A stretch of DNA of 64,000 bases, taken from Nymphaea colorata (Eukaryota; Streptophyta; Magnoliopsida; Nymphaeales; Nymphaeaceae). Under the pieces are notes generated by a model. The model ran no database searches. It saw nothing but the letters and a program-made list of their open reading frames with translations, and was not told where the DNA came from. Positions 35,831 to 49,135 of the stretch are shown here, piece after piece. Position 1 is the stretch's first letter; each line of letters opens with the position of its first letter. The translations under genes and the position numbers were made by a program. Location of the stretch: NCBI RefSeq assembly GCF_008831285.2, contig NC_045139.1:16412354-16476353 (forward strand), in the 5' to 3' direction.

Positions 35831-37741
35831 TCCGCGATGACGGAAGAAAGGTGAGACCCTTTTGGTCTGGTGGCGGTCATCTGTCCCTGGACAGCATCGA
35901 GCCCAGTTGGTGGCCGCCCAACATCGAGTACTGCACTTGGTTGGTGCTTGATACGTAGACTGACTCGGGTTGGATCTGTTCCCTGTGAAATGGGTACAAG
36001 CTGCTCCATAAAGAGCTCCAATTCGAATTGAAATGCGAAAATTATACAAAAGTTCGATCTTTTATAGTTGCTTTAAATGGTTACCCTGCTTGATTTTCTT
36101 GAAAGTTTTAATTATTTTGAAGGGAAATGTCCGTACGTAATATTCTTATAATCATCCCATTGTTATCGTCGTCCGAAATCCGTTAATCAGTTGCCTCTCT
36201 TTGGCTTATTCATTTTGTCAACTCTTCCAAACGATACTGCTGATTGGTTTTAATTTATTGAAAACACCGATTAAGCCTAGTCCCATGGGTGGGGCCTGCA
36301 CTCGCTAGCAGCCAGTTGCCACTGACCTTTTGTATAATTTTGTCAGAATATACTTTTCAAGTCATTGGGATCAAGTATTAGTTACTCGGTCACCTTGTCA
36401 AAATGAAAAAGACGGGCATAGCTCAAACAGGTGGACAATAACCTGTGAAGGCACGACTTTTTCTTGTATCGTAGACTTAATATATATGATAAAGGGCAGT
36501 GTGGCAGCGACTTTTCATCATCAATCACAGTTTTAGAAGAACATTATATTCTTGGAACACACATTCCTCTAACAAATGCTTCAAAAGCACTATTCTTATT
36601 ACGGTGCACATTATATGATTATGTCTAGCCTTTGATTATTGAACTAACGATAAGATTTATATGTAAATAGTGGAGGAGCGATAAATTATGGGCTACGGGC
36701 ACTGATTAAAACAATTTTAGCTTCTTAAAGGCACCTATATATATAGAAATGTGCAAATTGTTGAGGGATGTATATGTAAAATCATGAATATTTGTGGGAT
36801 AGTTTAGGCAAATGGCCGTACCAGCCTATATGCAGCCTCATTATTATATGTAAATAATATTTATTGAAACAGAAGATGGTGTTGATCGGAATATAGATTT
36901 TAAAAATATGTGTTCAATAATGCAATGTTCTTCTTGTAGAACGTGTGTAGGCAACACAACCGCATGAGTTCTAAAGACCAAGTCCAGTCATATGAGTTGC
37001 ACTCACTGGACCTAGGTCCCAGCCTTTTCAAGTTTTTGTTCGATTATAAATCTGTCATAAGTATCTTAGCCGTGCCTTGCTGCCCGTCCCTCAAGTCGTC
37101 GCTTCCTGCCCTTTAACTAAAAATTTCTGTTGCGCTCTTTAGATTTAATTCGAGAAAGTCGTCCTCTCTATAGTGCTTCTATTCTCAAGCTGAAAAAACG
37201 TATACTTTAGATTTAAGAGAGAGGTCAAAGAGGAAACAAATTGAAGACAATGAGGTAACTTTTAGGAAAATAATCTGGGTTTCACAATAATAAATAATAC
37301 GAATTTAAATGGATTGGATTTGGTTTGAAATTTTTACCATTGGCTGTCTTGCCAAAAATCTAATTTTCAACTTCAATAGTAATACATTGTTATTATCTCA
37401 TAAATTAAATGCAAAAGAAAAAGAGAAGCAATGGTAACATATTATTAATGTCTCTTCAATCCGCTCAAAAGAAAACATGTGTTTTCATTACCAAACGCTC
37501 CTATATAAGAATGAGATCTAATGCATTCTTCGGGGTTTGATCCACAACCTACTTTGTTGTGGCATTTGAGTGTGCATATACAAAGTTTAGCCCGACGTCA
37601 GCCCTCTGCCAATCTTCATCGGACACGTCAAATTCATCGGAAACGTCGTTGATGGATCCACGACCCAGATCCACTTAGCCTGAGTCCTTGTGTGGGAGAG
37701 GAATACTGGAATAGGAGTGAAGGGCATTCTTCTCGGAAGAG
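35831..37741. other. Divergent region between PPR and EAPP genes
   Basis: Upstream sequence of both genes. The part from 35831 to 36049 is open in the PPR frame. No other coding sequence is supported, and no repeat family is recognised apart from AT-rich stretches. Confidence 0.5.
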
Positions 37742-40221
37742 ATGGAGGGGAGTCACTCTGTTGCTGGTGCACCATCCATGGCCAGCCCAAGCGACGAAGA
37801 ACCATTCGGTACTCTCTCTCTCTCTCACACACACACATATTTAGAGGAAACTTTAAACATGGTGGTGCCGTTAGTGTTTTGCATATTATGACGGTCGTAG
37901 AGCCCAAGGAAACCTGTCTTCCCTTATGTTTGTCGATTCTAAAATGGTAGTCTGTCCAACATCCTCATTAATCATCTCCCCGTGAATTTTTTGCTGCGTT
38001 TTTTTTTATGTAGTGAACGGATTTTATGTGGATGGGGCTAACTTCTTCTAGTTAAGAAATGAAATTATATTGGGCAGGACTTTGATGTGGTTTCTGCTTA
38101 TCTGATTTCATTTATCTTCGAATTGGCATGTTTCTGATCGGAATTGGAAAATTGATTTTGTGGGTGTCAGTTTCCGATGACGACGAAATCGACTACTCGA
38201 TCAAACCAGAGTTTTATAACCCGAGTCTTGATGATAAGGATGAATTGTGGGTTCAGAAGAAACGAAGTGGGCGTACTTCCGATGCCATCCTGAGCTGCCC
38301 TGCTTGCTTCACCACTCTTTGTCTGGATTGTCAGAGGTATCTGAGTACTTGGTTGCTGGTTGGTTGAATTTGTTCGTGGAGTGCCATCAATCTTTAACTG
38401 TTTAATTTGGTAATGATGATAATTTGCTGGATGATCCAGACACTGAAGTTCTCGTAGAGCATTTAAAATTTAGCGGAATTTTTGTCCTTTTGAGTTCTGA
38501 GAATGCAATCTTGCACAAGTTTATTATATAATGTGTTTATAGGATCTTTGTTGCCAGAAAACCCACTTCATCTTTCTAAAATTTGCTTCACCTGTTCTAT
38601 TCTCTTCCTGCTTCACAATGGTTTTACTGAATCCTATTTCTTCACTATGTAATATTATTGAAAACATTCACACTGGGTTTACTGAATCCTATTTCTTCAC
38701 TATGTAATATTATTGAAAACATTATGTCTGCTTCACCTATCACTTTTCTACCCTTTTCATTTACTTGTAACCTTACATGTGTAGCTGATGATTGGTTACG
38801 ATGTCTCTTTAACACCTCCATGGCCGTCTGCTCCTAACTTACACGTCAGCCATTAGGTAATTTTTATATTTTCTAACATGGAAACTGAATACATATGCGC
38901 ACTTGGTTCCCTAAATGACAATTTCTACAGTTTGGGTCATACTATTGTCCTCGCTGTTCAATCTTATATCCAGCGACTTCAAGTTCAATCAATTCCCATC
39001 ATTTCATGGTCAAAATTAGCTTTCTAATGAAGAAATTGCATTTGCAATGTTTCCTCAATATTCAATAAGCTTCTTTATTTGATAGTTTGGATCTTAACTC
39101 CATGAAGTGATATGCTAATATTGAAACACTGAACTTCCAAAAATCTGTCATCAAAGTGTGATATACCGGTGGTATGAACTACCTAATATAACTGATGCAT
39201 AGTAGGCACATGGCTGACGAGCATGGCCTATTTTTCCTTTCTATCCTGTATGTGCATTTTGACCTTCTTTCATTAGAAAGAAACTACTGGGAAAATATAA
39301 GTATAAAGCAAAATTCAATGAAGAAAAACTAAATAGATAATACAAGAAATGAAATGAAGTGAATCCAAAAGGAACGGATTTTTTTGAAGTAGTAACGTAA
39401 AGGAGAACCTTGTTAGTGTTCATGGAGGCTCAAGAAACAAGATTGACCTCTATCCTATCTGCAAAACAAAGCTCATGAGATTGTTTAGTGATAGATTATT
39501 GTGCATGATACACTTCAGAAAATTTTTCAAGTATGACTGCAAAATGGTACCAGTCTTTGTTTGCATGTGTGGATGAGTATACAAACAGCTGTTAGATCTC
39601 AAAATATCAAAGTATATGAAATGCTATATTACCACCTAACTTTCCTGCACCTGATCATTTTTATTTTTCTCTCTTCTTTGTTTCCTTTTCCTAATCAACA
39701 CAGTACACCTTGATGGGGTTGGTTAGGTTTAAAGATTTCACCATTTTGACACTCTTGGGTTGCTTTGGTCTGCACTATGTTGTGCTTACACTGTTCTCGA
39801 TGTCCCACCACCTTTAATTAGAGTGGGTGGGATACTGACATACAAGTGCTAAAGTTTCTGCTGACATATAGAATTTCACAAACTGTAATTTTTTCTTTGT
39901 GCTCCAGATCTCTGTCTTACACTTTTTTTTTTCGTTACTTTCTGGTCATGTAGGCATGAAAAATATTGTACACAATACAGGGCCATGTTTGTTGTCAACT
40001 GTAAAATTGAAAGCAGTGATATATTACGGCCATCGTCAAGAAAGCGGCAGAGGAAGATGGTGCCGAGGGTTATCTCTGAAGACCGTGGCAAGGTCACTGG
40101 TGACCAATCTAAAGTTGCTCCGTTGAGGCCAGTGTGCTGCTCAGTTTGTGGAACAGAAGTAGGTGCTCTGGATGAAGACGAGGTTTACCATTTCTTTGAT
40201 GTTCTTCCTAGTGAAAGTTAA
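37742..40221 (+). CDS. E2F-associated phosphoprotein (EAPP) homologue
   Basis: Three exons, 37742-37808, 38171-38336 and 39954-40221, give 166 aa; intron phases 1 and 2 match and all splice sites are GT-AG. The family was named from human EAPP, a nuclear E2F-binding phosphoprotein; its role in plants is little known. The acidic N-terminus (VSDDDEIDYSIKPEFYNP) leads to KDELWVQKKR, then two paired-cysteine motifs: CPACFTTLCLDC followed by QRHEKYCTQYRAMFVVNC, and a C-terminal CCSVCGTEVGALDEDEVYHF. This order is the hallmark of the family and suggests zinc binding. The first ATG is used here. A second in-frame ATG at 37778 (MASPSDEEPF) has a strong context and starts like many plant homologues, giving 154 aa. 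Confidence 0.93.
38633..38723. repeat. 45-bp tandem duplication in EAPP intron 2
   Basis: TTTACTGAATCCTATTTCTT and the bases up to ATTGAAAACATT occur at 38633 and again at 38678, essentially without mismatch. Confidence 0.9.
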
Positions 40222-43200
40222 TCCATGGTGTTCGCCCCACGCAGACCTGATGTGCCCACGCATGTATAAAGTACAAACTAGCTGACATCTCCTAGTTGCA
40301 CTTGCTTATCTACGTACCTCGAACCAACTTAATGAAGTACAGTTTTCATGTGAAGTGGGTGTAAGCACATGCATGCTAACAGATGCTGCCAGTTACATTC
40401 TCTCCTGTTCTTGGGGATAGATCGAATGGAACACAACTTTGTTTGTATGGTACTTGTTAGATATCACATCTGTTATATCTATATAAGCTGTCAACCTCAT
40501 GAGTGGGAAGCAGATCAAATTTCTGAGATATTATAGCATTTGTTCTTCTTTGCTCATTCTCTAGTGGATTCTTCAAGTCCGTACATGTTGCCCTCACACG
40601 GGATCAAATAAGTGTTGTATACAACCCACATGTCTTGATCACTATTCATGTCAGATCTGGTAGGATATTGCATTTGTCTGTCTCTCTTTACTGTTATTCT
40701 TTTCACTCCAATGTGGTTGTTTAAAATCTAAGATAAGCACTCGACCCCGATAGTTTTTATTTGAATTGGAAAACAAGTCCAACAAGCTTGATCTTCTTGG
40801 TGTTCTCAGGACTTGTTACATGTCAAACGCTTTCTATATATTTCCAAGGCAGGTTTTTTGCATCATATATTCTCACAATGATGCACTTTGGACATCTCAG
40901 ATGCTTGTGAAGAATGTACACATTTCCCAGCGGCACTGGTACATTTCATTTACTTGCTCTCCTAAGAGTTAACACGAGAACTGGGCCATGTGGTAGCCCC
41001 TGTCTCGGTCTGTGCATTGCAGAGCACGCATTAAATCGAGTGACCGTTGATGTTCAAGCTTGTTTCCTTGATCATTGGCACCACGTGTTTGGGGTAACGG
41101 GACGAGTTTCCTTCACCCTTCTATCTCGTCATCATTTTGTCTTTATATCTAAGTTGCTTTACTTCATAGTATGTAGATAAGTCAACCGCGATATAATCAT
41201 CTGGACTGTTTTGATCTACTGGAAAAAATATCGTGTAGAGAGAGAGAGAGAGAGGGAGAGAAGATTGATTGATTGATCGACTTTGTGGGCAAGATTCTGG
41301 TCTATAACCCATGGGTGGTCCACTGTACGATTGAAATGGACGTTTGGGTTGGCATTGCTTGTGGTTGTATCATCTTTTATATCCTTCTGTGTATGAGAGC
41401 TCTTTTGTGTGTGTGTGTGTGTGTATGCGTGCACCTACGCAGGAAAGCAGGTTAGGTAGATTTCTAGTCTGATAATTGGCCTAAGAATTGAAATCATGGC
41501 CTTTCTTGGAAGGTTCTGCCTTTGATTTCACAGAGATGCTTTAATGGAGGCGACTGTGACAATAGAGTTCCATCAGCGACGACCAGGCCATGCACCCCAA
41601 CCAATGATGTCTTGCTGTTAATAGCAGAAAAGCCCACTTCTTTAGCGAAGGAGGAATGAAATTCTTCCGGCTTCAATGTTGGAGCTTAAACCTCCAAACA
41701 CTGGTCGATGCATGAACAAAAAAGAGCAACCAACTACACGAAAGGTACATTTGAATGTCTTGGATCTCAAATTTGTATAATCTCACATGAGATTTGAGGA
41801 TTTCAGATGAGTGTGGAGGTTTGATTTCAAATTCTCACACATTGGTGATGTGAAATCTGCTGCTTGGAAAACCATGAGTTTTTAAACCCACCCATATCAT
41901 GATCATAGATTCATAATAGAGTCAGGTTGTCAGTTCACAGTGTCGTGTCAGGTGTATATTTGAAGAGCTTGCTTGTGGATCTATGAACTCATGACCATCA
42001 TGTATCCTCTTCACCCTGCACAATTTTTTTTTTAAATTGCTAACAAAAGGAAGTAGCACCCAAGTGTAAGGATGTCAATGGAACTGATTCAAATCATATA
42101 TGTTCTTAATCAGATCATCTTTTTTGGATATTCAGATGTTCAGATTCAAATATGAATGAAGACAAGTCATATCTGAATCTAGAATCCGATTTCACAATCT
42201 GAATCCAATCTGTATCTTAATTTTACATTCACATTTGAATCCAAATTTTGCACTAAATCTGACCAGTTTTCAAAATGTAAGGGCGTCAATATATGATATT
42301 TGTTTAAAACTAAATCAGATCCGAATCTGAATCTAAATTCAATCTGATATTTGTGTATATCTGAATCCAATCAAATGTCATTTCTTATATCCGAATCTGA
42401 TATGATTTCTTAATCGGATATTAATTTTTTTCCATATCGATTTTCTCTGAACAGTTCAGCCAGATATTAAGTCCAAATCGTATATATTGACATCCTAGGC
42501 ATCTTGGATCCCTCATGCTTCCGATTCAAACATGAGCAGAGAATCTTAGACTCATGGCTTTCAAAAGACAAGGAAAATGATATATGAATCTGAATCCCAA
42601 AATTTTAAATAAACGTTACATAAGGGAGACACTGGATTTGGGAAATTGGTGTGAATTGAGATGTAAATCAGAAGCGCGAAATAGATTATCTGAAACAGGA
42701 AGCGGGTTTGCTGATAAGTACAGTTCATATGCATGTCATGTGGATCATCTGAAGTGAATGGGGTTCAGTTATTTCTGCAATGGACTAAAGATCGCATTGG
42801 CGTGGCCACTTATACGGCTGCAAATAGATCTACTTGAAATGGATCACAGCTGATCCAAAACTTTCAGGGAGGAAATCTGGATCTGAAATGCATTCAAATC
42901 TGACGCATGTTCTCTACTGAAAGGCTTTAGTAACAAACGGAACAGTTGCTTCAAAAAAGGAAAAGTGCATACACAAATTAACGTATTTTTCCTATACTTT
43001 TAGTAAGCACCACAGTTGCATAAATAGAAAAGACATTGATTTCACCAAGTTGAGAAAGACAAGAACTAGAACTCATTACAAATGGATATTTGGATCTTGC
43101 ACAACTAAATACATCAGAAGTTAGATCCAAATACAATTTCGTATGGTAAAAATGACAATTTTCATAACATATGCCGGCTCATAACAGCTTCAATTTGATT

Positions 43201-43678
43201 TTTATAAGAAATATAGTTACCAATAAGCACAAAAAAAGAATGTTCCTCTTTCCATGTTTTATTTTGCAAAAAAACTGCAAACTTGCGTCATGCCATGGAC
43301 CTGCTGGTCGTGAACTTTGTGCCATCTATTAGAATGATCTTTTGTAAGTGTTCATACTGCTTTATTTAATGGGAAACATGCATCAGATTCTTTGTTGTAG
43401 GAGATCTTAAAAATAATTAAGAAACACGAACTCATACTCTACCACTATTTCACGCAAAAAAAATCGAATTTGAAATTGTTTAGAAGTTGAAATCCAACTT
43501 CCAATAAACAAAGCAGTCGAAATTTAATGTCATGGATTTTTTTTTTTATCATTGAGTTAAACAGAAAAACACCTGCAGATCGAGTAACTCGCTTAAACAA
43601 AGGGTTTCTTTTGGCAGCCTTGACTCCCTCTCTTAACTTGGATAACAAATTGAGATAACTAACTAATAAATGTACTTG
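40222..43678. other. Gene-free stretch between EAPP and TCP7
   Basis: No supportable gene. The left end holds the EAPP 3'UTR. It contains GA (41240-41262) and GT (41407-41425) microsatellites and one hAT-type MITE listed separately. Open frames are short and without family resemblance. Confidence 0.55.
42067..42497 (+). mobile_element. hAT-type MITE, GATCCGAATC family
   Basis: About 431 bp with tips TAAGGATGTCAA on the left and, read inverted from the right, TAGGATGTCAA. The interior follows the copy at 50471-50882 closely (TTTTTTGGATATTCAGATGTTC, ATCTAGAATCCGATTTCAC and CAGATCCGAATCTGAATC in cut form) in the same orientation. No convincing 8-bp flanking duplication remains, so it is probably older than the 50471 copy. 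It is non-coding. Confidence 0.7.
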
Positions 43679-44118
43679 TGAACAAAAAAAGAACAACAGA
43701 GAGAGAGAAGAGAGAGAGAGAGAATGTGTGGATGAAGCCCTACATCCTCGCCATATTTCAAGCAAGCGTGGTCCCAAATCTACCCCCATGTGAACTCTCT
43801 CTCTCTCTCTCTCATCAATCATTACAATGGTACATCCTCTCTCTCTTTCTCTCTCTCCCCCTGTCAAGGATAGCAAGCAAAGATTTCAAGTCTCCCTCTC
43901 CCCAACTTCTCTATCTGTCTCACTGTCTTTCTCTTTCTAGTTTTGATGGATACCACGAAAAGATTTGCATAGTTTGCTCTTCTTTCTCTCTCACTCTCTC
44001 GATGGGTACCAGGGAGATATTCCTATTATAGCTCTCTCTCTCTCCACAGAGGCAAAACCCTTCACAGAGTTTCAAAATTTTAATAAATCCTATCTCTCTG
44101 CCTCTCGCTCTCTCTCCG
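43679..44118 (+). promoter_or_regulatory. Pyrimidine-rich TCP7 promoter and leader
   Basis: A GA array (43698-43722) is followed by many CT-rich blocks (43794-43812, 43838-43860, 43982-44000, 44033-44045, 44097-44116) that run up to the start codon. Such CT-rich sequence is usual for plant leaders, and GA/CT arrays are known targets of BPC-type GAGA-binding factors; whether they act here is inference. No clear TATA box was placed. Confidence 0.4.
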
Positions 44119-44913
44119 ATGTCTACAGACGGCGGCGGGGGAGTCACCAGAACCAACGGAGGCGTTGGAGGAGGTGGAGGCCCCAAGTTGTCCGGCCCCC
44201 ACCATCACCAGCAGCAGCAGCGGACCACGCTGCCCACTACCTCTCCCAGCACCACCTCATCGACTGCCTTGGTTCCTGCACAGCCGGCGAAGAAGCCGCC
44301 GTCGAAGGACCGACACAGTAAGGTGGACGGCCGAGGCCGGCGTATCCGCATGCCAATAATCTGCGCCGCCCGCGTGTTCCAGCTCACGCGGGAGCTCGGC
44401 CACAAATCCGATGGCCAAACCATCGAGTGGCTCTTGAGACAGGCCGAGCCTGCCATAATCGCCGCCACGGGAACCGGCACCACGCCCGCGAGCTTCTCCA
44501 CTGCTTCCGGCGCAGTCCGCAGTTCCTCTTCCTCCGGCACGCCGGCCTCCCTCGACCAGAAGTCCGGCAGCGCCCTGCCAGCGTCCCCCTTCATCCTCGG
44601 CAAGCGCCTGCGGCCTGACGACGACCCAACCACCGCCTCCGTGTCTCCGGCCTTCCTCGCCCTCCCTGCTAGGCCTGAGCCTGGCCAACTATGGAGCTTT
44701 GCCTCTCCTGAACTCGTTGCCCAGCAGGCAGCCGCCGCCGTAGGCGCGAGATCCGGCCGGTTCGCCACCTTCCCGACCGCAACGCCATTGATTGGCGAGG
44801 CTTCCGCTGCTCGGTTCGGGAACTACCTCCCAATTGGGCAGGGCCACCTGAATTTGCTTGCTTCCTTTTCCGGCGCACCGGTGACCGACCGGAGGGAGGA
44901 GGACCCTCGTTGA
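44119..44913 (+). CDS. Class I TCP transcription factor, TCP7-like
   Basis: Intronless 264-aa nuclear DNA-binding protein. The non-canonical bHLH (TCP) domain spans about residues 58-120: basic part [20 protein letters not shown], then [20 protein letters not shown] and [20 protein letters not shown]. The DGQTIEW variant, the downstream [10 protein letters not shown], the [20 protein letters not shown] stretch and the final DRREEDPR are shared with Arabidopsis TCP7, which sets it apart from TCP20 or TCP14/15. Class I TCPs bind GTGGGNCC-type sites and mostly promote growth. A Gly-rich and His/Gln-rich N-terminus precedes the domain. The coding region is much more GC-rich than its surroundings. 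The frame is complete and the start is the first ATG in the CT-rich leader. Confidence 0.96.
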   Translation: MSTDGGGGVTRTNGGVGGGGGPKLSGPHHHQQQQRTTLPTTSPSTTSSTALVPAQPAKKPPSKDRHSKVDGRGRRIRMPIICAARVFQLTRELGHKSDGQTIEWLLRQAEPAIIAATGTGTTPASFSTASGAVRSSSSSGTPASLDQKSGSALPASPFILGKRLRPDDDPTTASVSPAFLALPARPEPGQLWSFASPELVAQQAAAAVGARSGRFATFPTATPLIGEASAARFGNYLPIGQGHLNLLASFSGAPVTDRREEDPR

Positions 44914-47900
44914 CTGGGGATGGTTAAGGCAGTGGAAGGATTGGCCTCCTACGATCTTCATCATATTGGTGGTGGCAGTTTTCATGGTTGATGACGATTA
45001 TGATGGTGATGACCATGATGATGATTGGTGTTCGTTGTTTATGTACATCTTGTGTTGTGGCTTGCTTTAGAGGACTTGGAAGGTGGAGAATTCTCCATCA
45101 TGTAAGTTTTTCCTTCTCTTCTTCTTCTTCTTCAGTCGTCTCTGTTAAAAAAATTTCATTTTTTCCGCTATTGGGATTTGGGGTTCAGGAATTCTTAATA
45201 GAACAATTAGTTCAGAAAAAATAAGTTTATGTTGTGTTAGTCCTGTGTTGTTTCTGTTGTATTTAGGTTGTGGGATTGGACTGACTTTGTGTAATTGGAT
45301 TGATTGGGCACCTCAGTGTGAATAAACGTTCGGTCGGGGCTGTAGTTTCATCATGTAGCTGTTGCTTCTGTCCTTTCAGTGGCTTTACTTGTGGTGTCTG
45401 TAAACTTGTACATGATTAAGCTTCTTGTCTTTTTCTTGAGCTTGTGAATCATGGGTATGGTTCGAGTTATTCTCTTTTAGTTAGTTAGATTGATTTCTGT
45501 AGCTTTGCGGAACTTCCCGGCCTTGCTGATCGAAACTGTTCTGTGATCTCTTTTGCACCATCGTCTAATCAGTAACGTCCTTTAGCAAGGGTTTCTAACT
45601 GCATCATGAAGCACCCTCATCGAATTACGAAATGCTCGCCACTTTTGATTAGTCATTCTTGGGAAGTCCTCCAGTTTTAATATTTTGACAACCTTAAGAG
45701 CTAATAGTATTTTGAATCAGGGTCCGTTCACTCTGCTGTCGAGAATCTTTATGAAGGTTCTTTCTGTGTACCTGTTTCTTGTTTTAACTTAAGTTTTATG
45801 TACCTGACGGTTGAGCTCCACTTTTAGTTATTTTTCATCATTAAGGGCTCTAATTAATGAATGAGGTAATCCTAGCAGTAATTTCACGTGTTAGATTCTT
45901 CTTGGATGCAATCTCTGGATGTTGCAAGTGGTCCACTAAACTCCATGGCAATAATTTCTAAGGTGCTCAAATGCATTTAGTGGGCAGAGCGGCTTTCAAG
46001 TACAGTACAAGGATAGCGTTAAAAAGAAAAAAGGTGCCGTAGTGAACAGCATTTACCGAATAATTTACATAGCGTGTCATTTTAGGCGACATAGCTGCGG
46101 TCATTCTTCCTGTGTGCAACGACAGTACTTCGGGTTGCATAGATTCTCACTCACAGGTTATCTAAATAGTTTTTTTGTTTTTTTGTTTTTTTGTTTTTTA
46201 TTTTCTTGTGGCTGTTGTTCATTGCCTTTTGCTTGTAGCTTGTAAGCAAAAGCAACATGGTGGAGGTTGATAGAATTGTTGAATTGTGGTTTCCTGTGCA
46301 ACCTTTTCGTTTTCTGGTCTTAACCTTGTCCTTCCGGTGATGAAAAACCAACCTTGTTTCCTTCTCAAACTTCAGTGTCTCAGAGGTAAAGAAATTGCTG
46401 AAAATTCATAAGTCGGGCAGTTTTTCATATTTTATCTCTACCATGTTCTTGTACCATCCTCATGGCATCAATTTTCATGAAGTTATTGCTTCAATTGAAG
46501 TAACTCACTTTTTTTTTTTGAGTTGCACGATGCATCCTTATTTTTGAGTCTCCCAAAAAGTGATTTTCCTTTTCTGTTTTCCTAGAGGGAAAATGTAAGG
46601 ATTATTAGATATAGGGACACAGAAGCCGGTTGTCTTCTTGCTTGTCCTGATGCTTCATTTTGCATGTTGTGGCTTTCGTCTGTAGGTGATACAGCTTTGG
46701 CTGTTGGTTGAGCCACGTGAATGCTTTCCTCTAACACAAGACTTCACTAGCTCCTGACTGAATTCTTTGAGTTTTTCGTTTCTGCACGTCCCTAGGATTA
46801 GATGCAATCATGCAACTAAAAGAGAAGATAAACTAAAGAGAAGATGAACTTGGTTTATTTTTTGCTAGCAATTTATCACGACACCCTGAAAATTTTTGGG
46901 CTTTCTACTCTCTTGCTTCAACTGCTGCTATTTACTTAATTGAGGTTTTAAAACACAGTTTGTCCTATAATCTGCAATTATCCAACTGAAGTAGATGCAA
47001 GCAGTCAAACAGTGGCCGCCGTTTTAGTTTCACTTGCGTGTACAGGATCTGTTTTGAGACTTGAGGCGACCTACTGCTTTCAAAGGCAGTAGATAGAAAG
47101 TAGGACTGTTCCCCAAAATATTCACTCTCCTACCACACCAGGTATGGCACTTGCATAGGACACCACCAGATTGTTGCTACAGGGTCAGCACCACCGTCAT
47201 CATCCTCATTTCCGTCCTCATGCCTTAGTATAAGAAAGGCACCTTTCTGAATCTTGATTCTCCATACTTTTCTGTTTAAGAGATACAGTGTTTGGTCATG
47301 TTACAGTTTGCTATCGGTCGATTCTTATTTCCCCTTTAACCGCCTTCCTTTTTCTCCACTCCTGTTGTACTTGGGCCGTATCCACCCTTGGTTTGGTGCT
47401 CTCTGACAGTACCATAAAAGCAGGATACTCTCGTTGAACCGTGTTTTCTCCCTAGATTCCTTCGTATCAAGTAAATAAAAATCAAGTAACTTTTCTTTGG
47501 AGACGCTGCAGCCTGCAGTGACTCTTTCTGGCTTTCCTTCATACTTTTGTTATGTAGCTATGGTAGTGTTTAATGCTGGTCTTTGGTTGTTTGTGGAAGC
47601 CATGGATCTTCAATTTGCTGTAATTTTCTTCACTTTCAGGACCATGACCCATGACCGTGGTATACTCTTTCCTTTGGTCCCCTACCATTTCTTCACGTCA
47701 GTCACTTTCTTATCTAAACATAGAATCTCTCTCTGTGACTGGGCACTTAATGGGCCTGCTTGGCTTGGTAAACCCTGCGGATATCTGGTCTTTCTTTGCC
47801 TTATGTGTCATAATCGTCGAAAAGCTGTAAGGCGGCACATCTCTGCTCTTGCAGGAGCGGACCCGTTCTCTTTTCACCACCTCAACGGCCACGCCCTCTC

Positions 47901-48850
47901 CACGAGAACGTTGTTGGCCTTCTTTTATGTATATACAGATACAGTTTCAGATGACATGGGCCATATTTTCTTCCTCCACACGGCACCAAAAACTGCGTTG
48001 GTCCCTCCAATACGGCCGTCAGATGTGATTGAAACGGAGCAGAATCTTCTGATTCTTTATCCTCATTTTTAAAGTCTCCACCATTTGAAAAATTCGTTGT
48101 CACACGTTGTCTCGATTAATGCAACAGACCGCTCAGACCGGACGGGGTGTAGTTCAAACAGGCTTTTTTTAATGCGTGTTTCCATCCAATTCACAGCCTG
48201 CAATAATTTTTTTTTTCCTTTTTTTTTTTTTTTTGTATCGGAAGAGGTGTGAGTCCTGCTTACAAGTTGAAAGATACAGAGATCTATTTGATCTTTGATA
48301 TTGACGTAGCTTTAGATCCAGTGGACAAAGGTAAGGTGGGAGGTTTGAACTTTCGCCCAGGCAATAAAATAACCCTTTCGCTCACATGAATTAATGCAAC
48401 AAACCACACCGCTTGTCACTCAGGCAGTGATCTAAAGAGAGCGTTTTCTTGTGGTTGAAAATCCAATTTAAGAGTCAAGGCGACCATCGTCTGGTGAATT
48501 CGTCGGTGCTGTTCAAATTCATGGCAGAAGTTTGAAATAGATGAGTTTTTGGGAGACCATGAAGGTGAAAACTAAAGATGGTGCTGCAACATGATCGGAT
48601 ATACTCTGGTTTCTTTGAACGGTCCATCTGTTAGAAAAGCCTGCAATCGAGATTGAGGGATGCCAACATCGAGGAAGGAGTCAATGCATGGGACGGAAGC
48701 ATGAAATGGTCTGGGTTTGATGAGACTCCACGAAAGCGAAGAGGAATCCGAAGGTTAAATAGTGGATTGCCACCATTTGCAGATTGGCCATTTTCTGTGT
48801 GTTTGAAGAAGGAACTGTTCAACATGTTCAAGGGTCATGGCAGCAACTCA

Positions 48851-48921
48851 GGGCTCTATAGACAATGACGTGCTGCAAAGAGAGAGGGCTCTATAGACAA
48901 TGACGTGCTGCAAAGAGAGAG
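48851..48921. repeat. 35-bp perfect tandem duplication
   Basis: GGGCTCTATAGACAATGACG and the following TGCTGCAAAGAGAGA occur at 48851 and 48886 without mismatch, running into a short GA array. Confidence 0.9.
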
Positions 48922-48949
48922 AGAGAGAGTTTTAGAGCTCAGAGTTAAT

Positions 48950-49135
48950 GAAATTTCCTGGCTTTACCCTTATGATGGACGGTTAAAAGAAAAATAAACA
49001 AAAAAAAGTGATGAATATTTTCGTCATCTAATATTAATTTATATTTTTTCTTTGTTTTTCTGGTAATAGGGCCTTAACTAGGTGGCTGATTGATTGTAGA
49101 TAACCAGAGCCATCGTTAGATATATAAATATATAT
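48950..49135. mobile_element. TA-bounded MITE family, single copy
   Basis: Contains ATGGACGGTTAAAAGAAAAA, TTCGTCATCTAATATTAATT and TTCTTTGTTTTTCT, matching the core of the element at 17038-17480 in inverted or direct blocks. The right end reads AACCAGAGCCATCG and runs into TATATAAATATATA. The left side is next to a GA array. The limits are approximate. Confidence 0.45.

Noticed and set aside
44205-44768. 187-codon open frame antisense to TCP7
   Set aside because: It is the complementary strand of a GC-rich coding region with no family resemblance.
47497-48072. 191-codon open frame on the plus strand
   Set aside because: It starts without ATG, has no recognisable domain and biased hydrophobic composition typical of chance frames in T-rich DNA; no matching splice sites.
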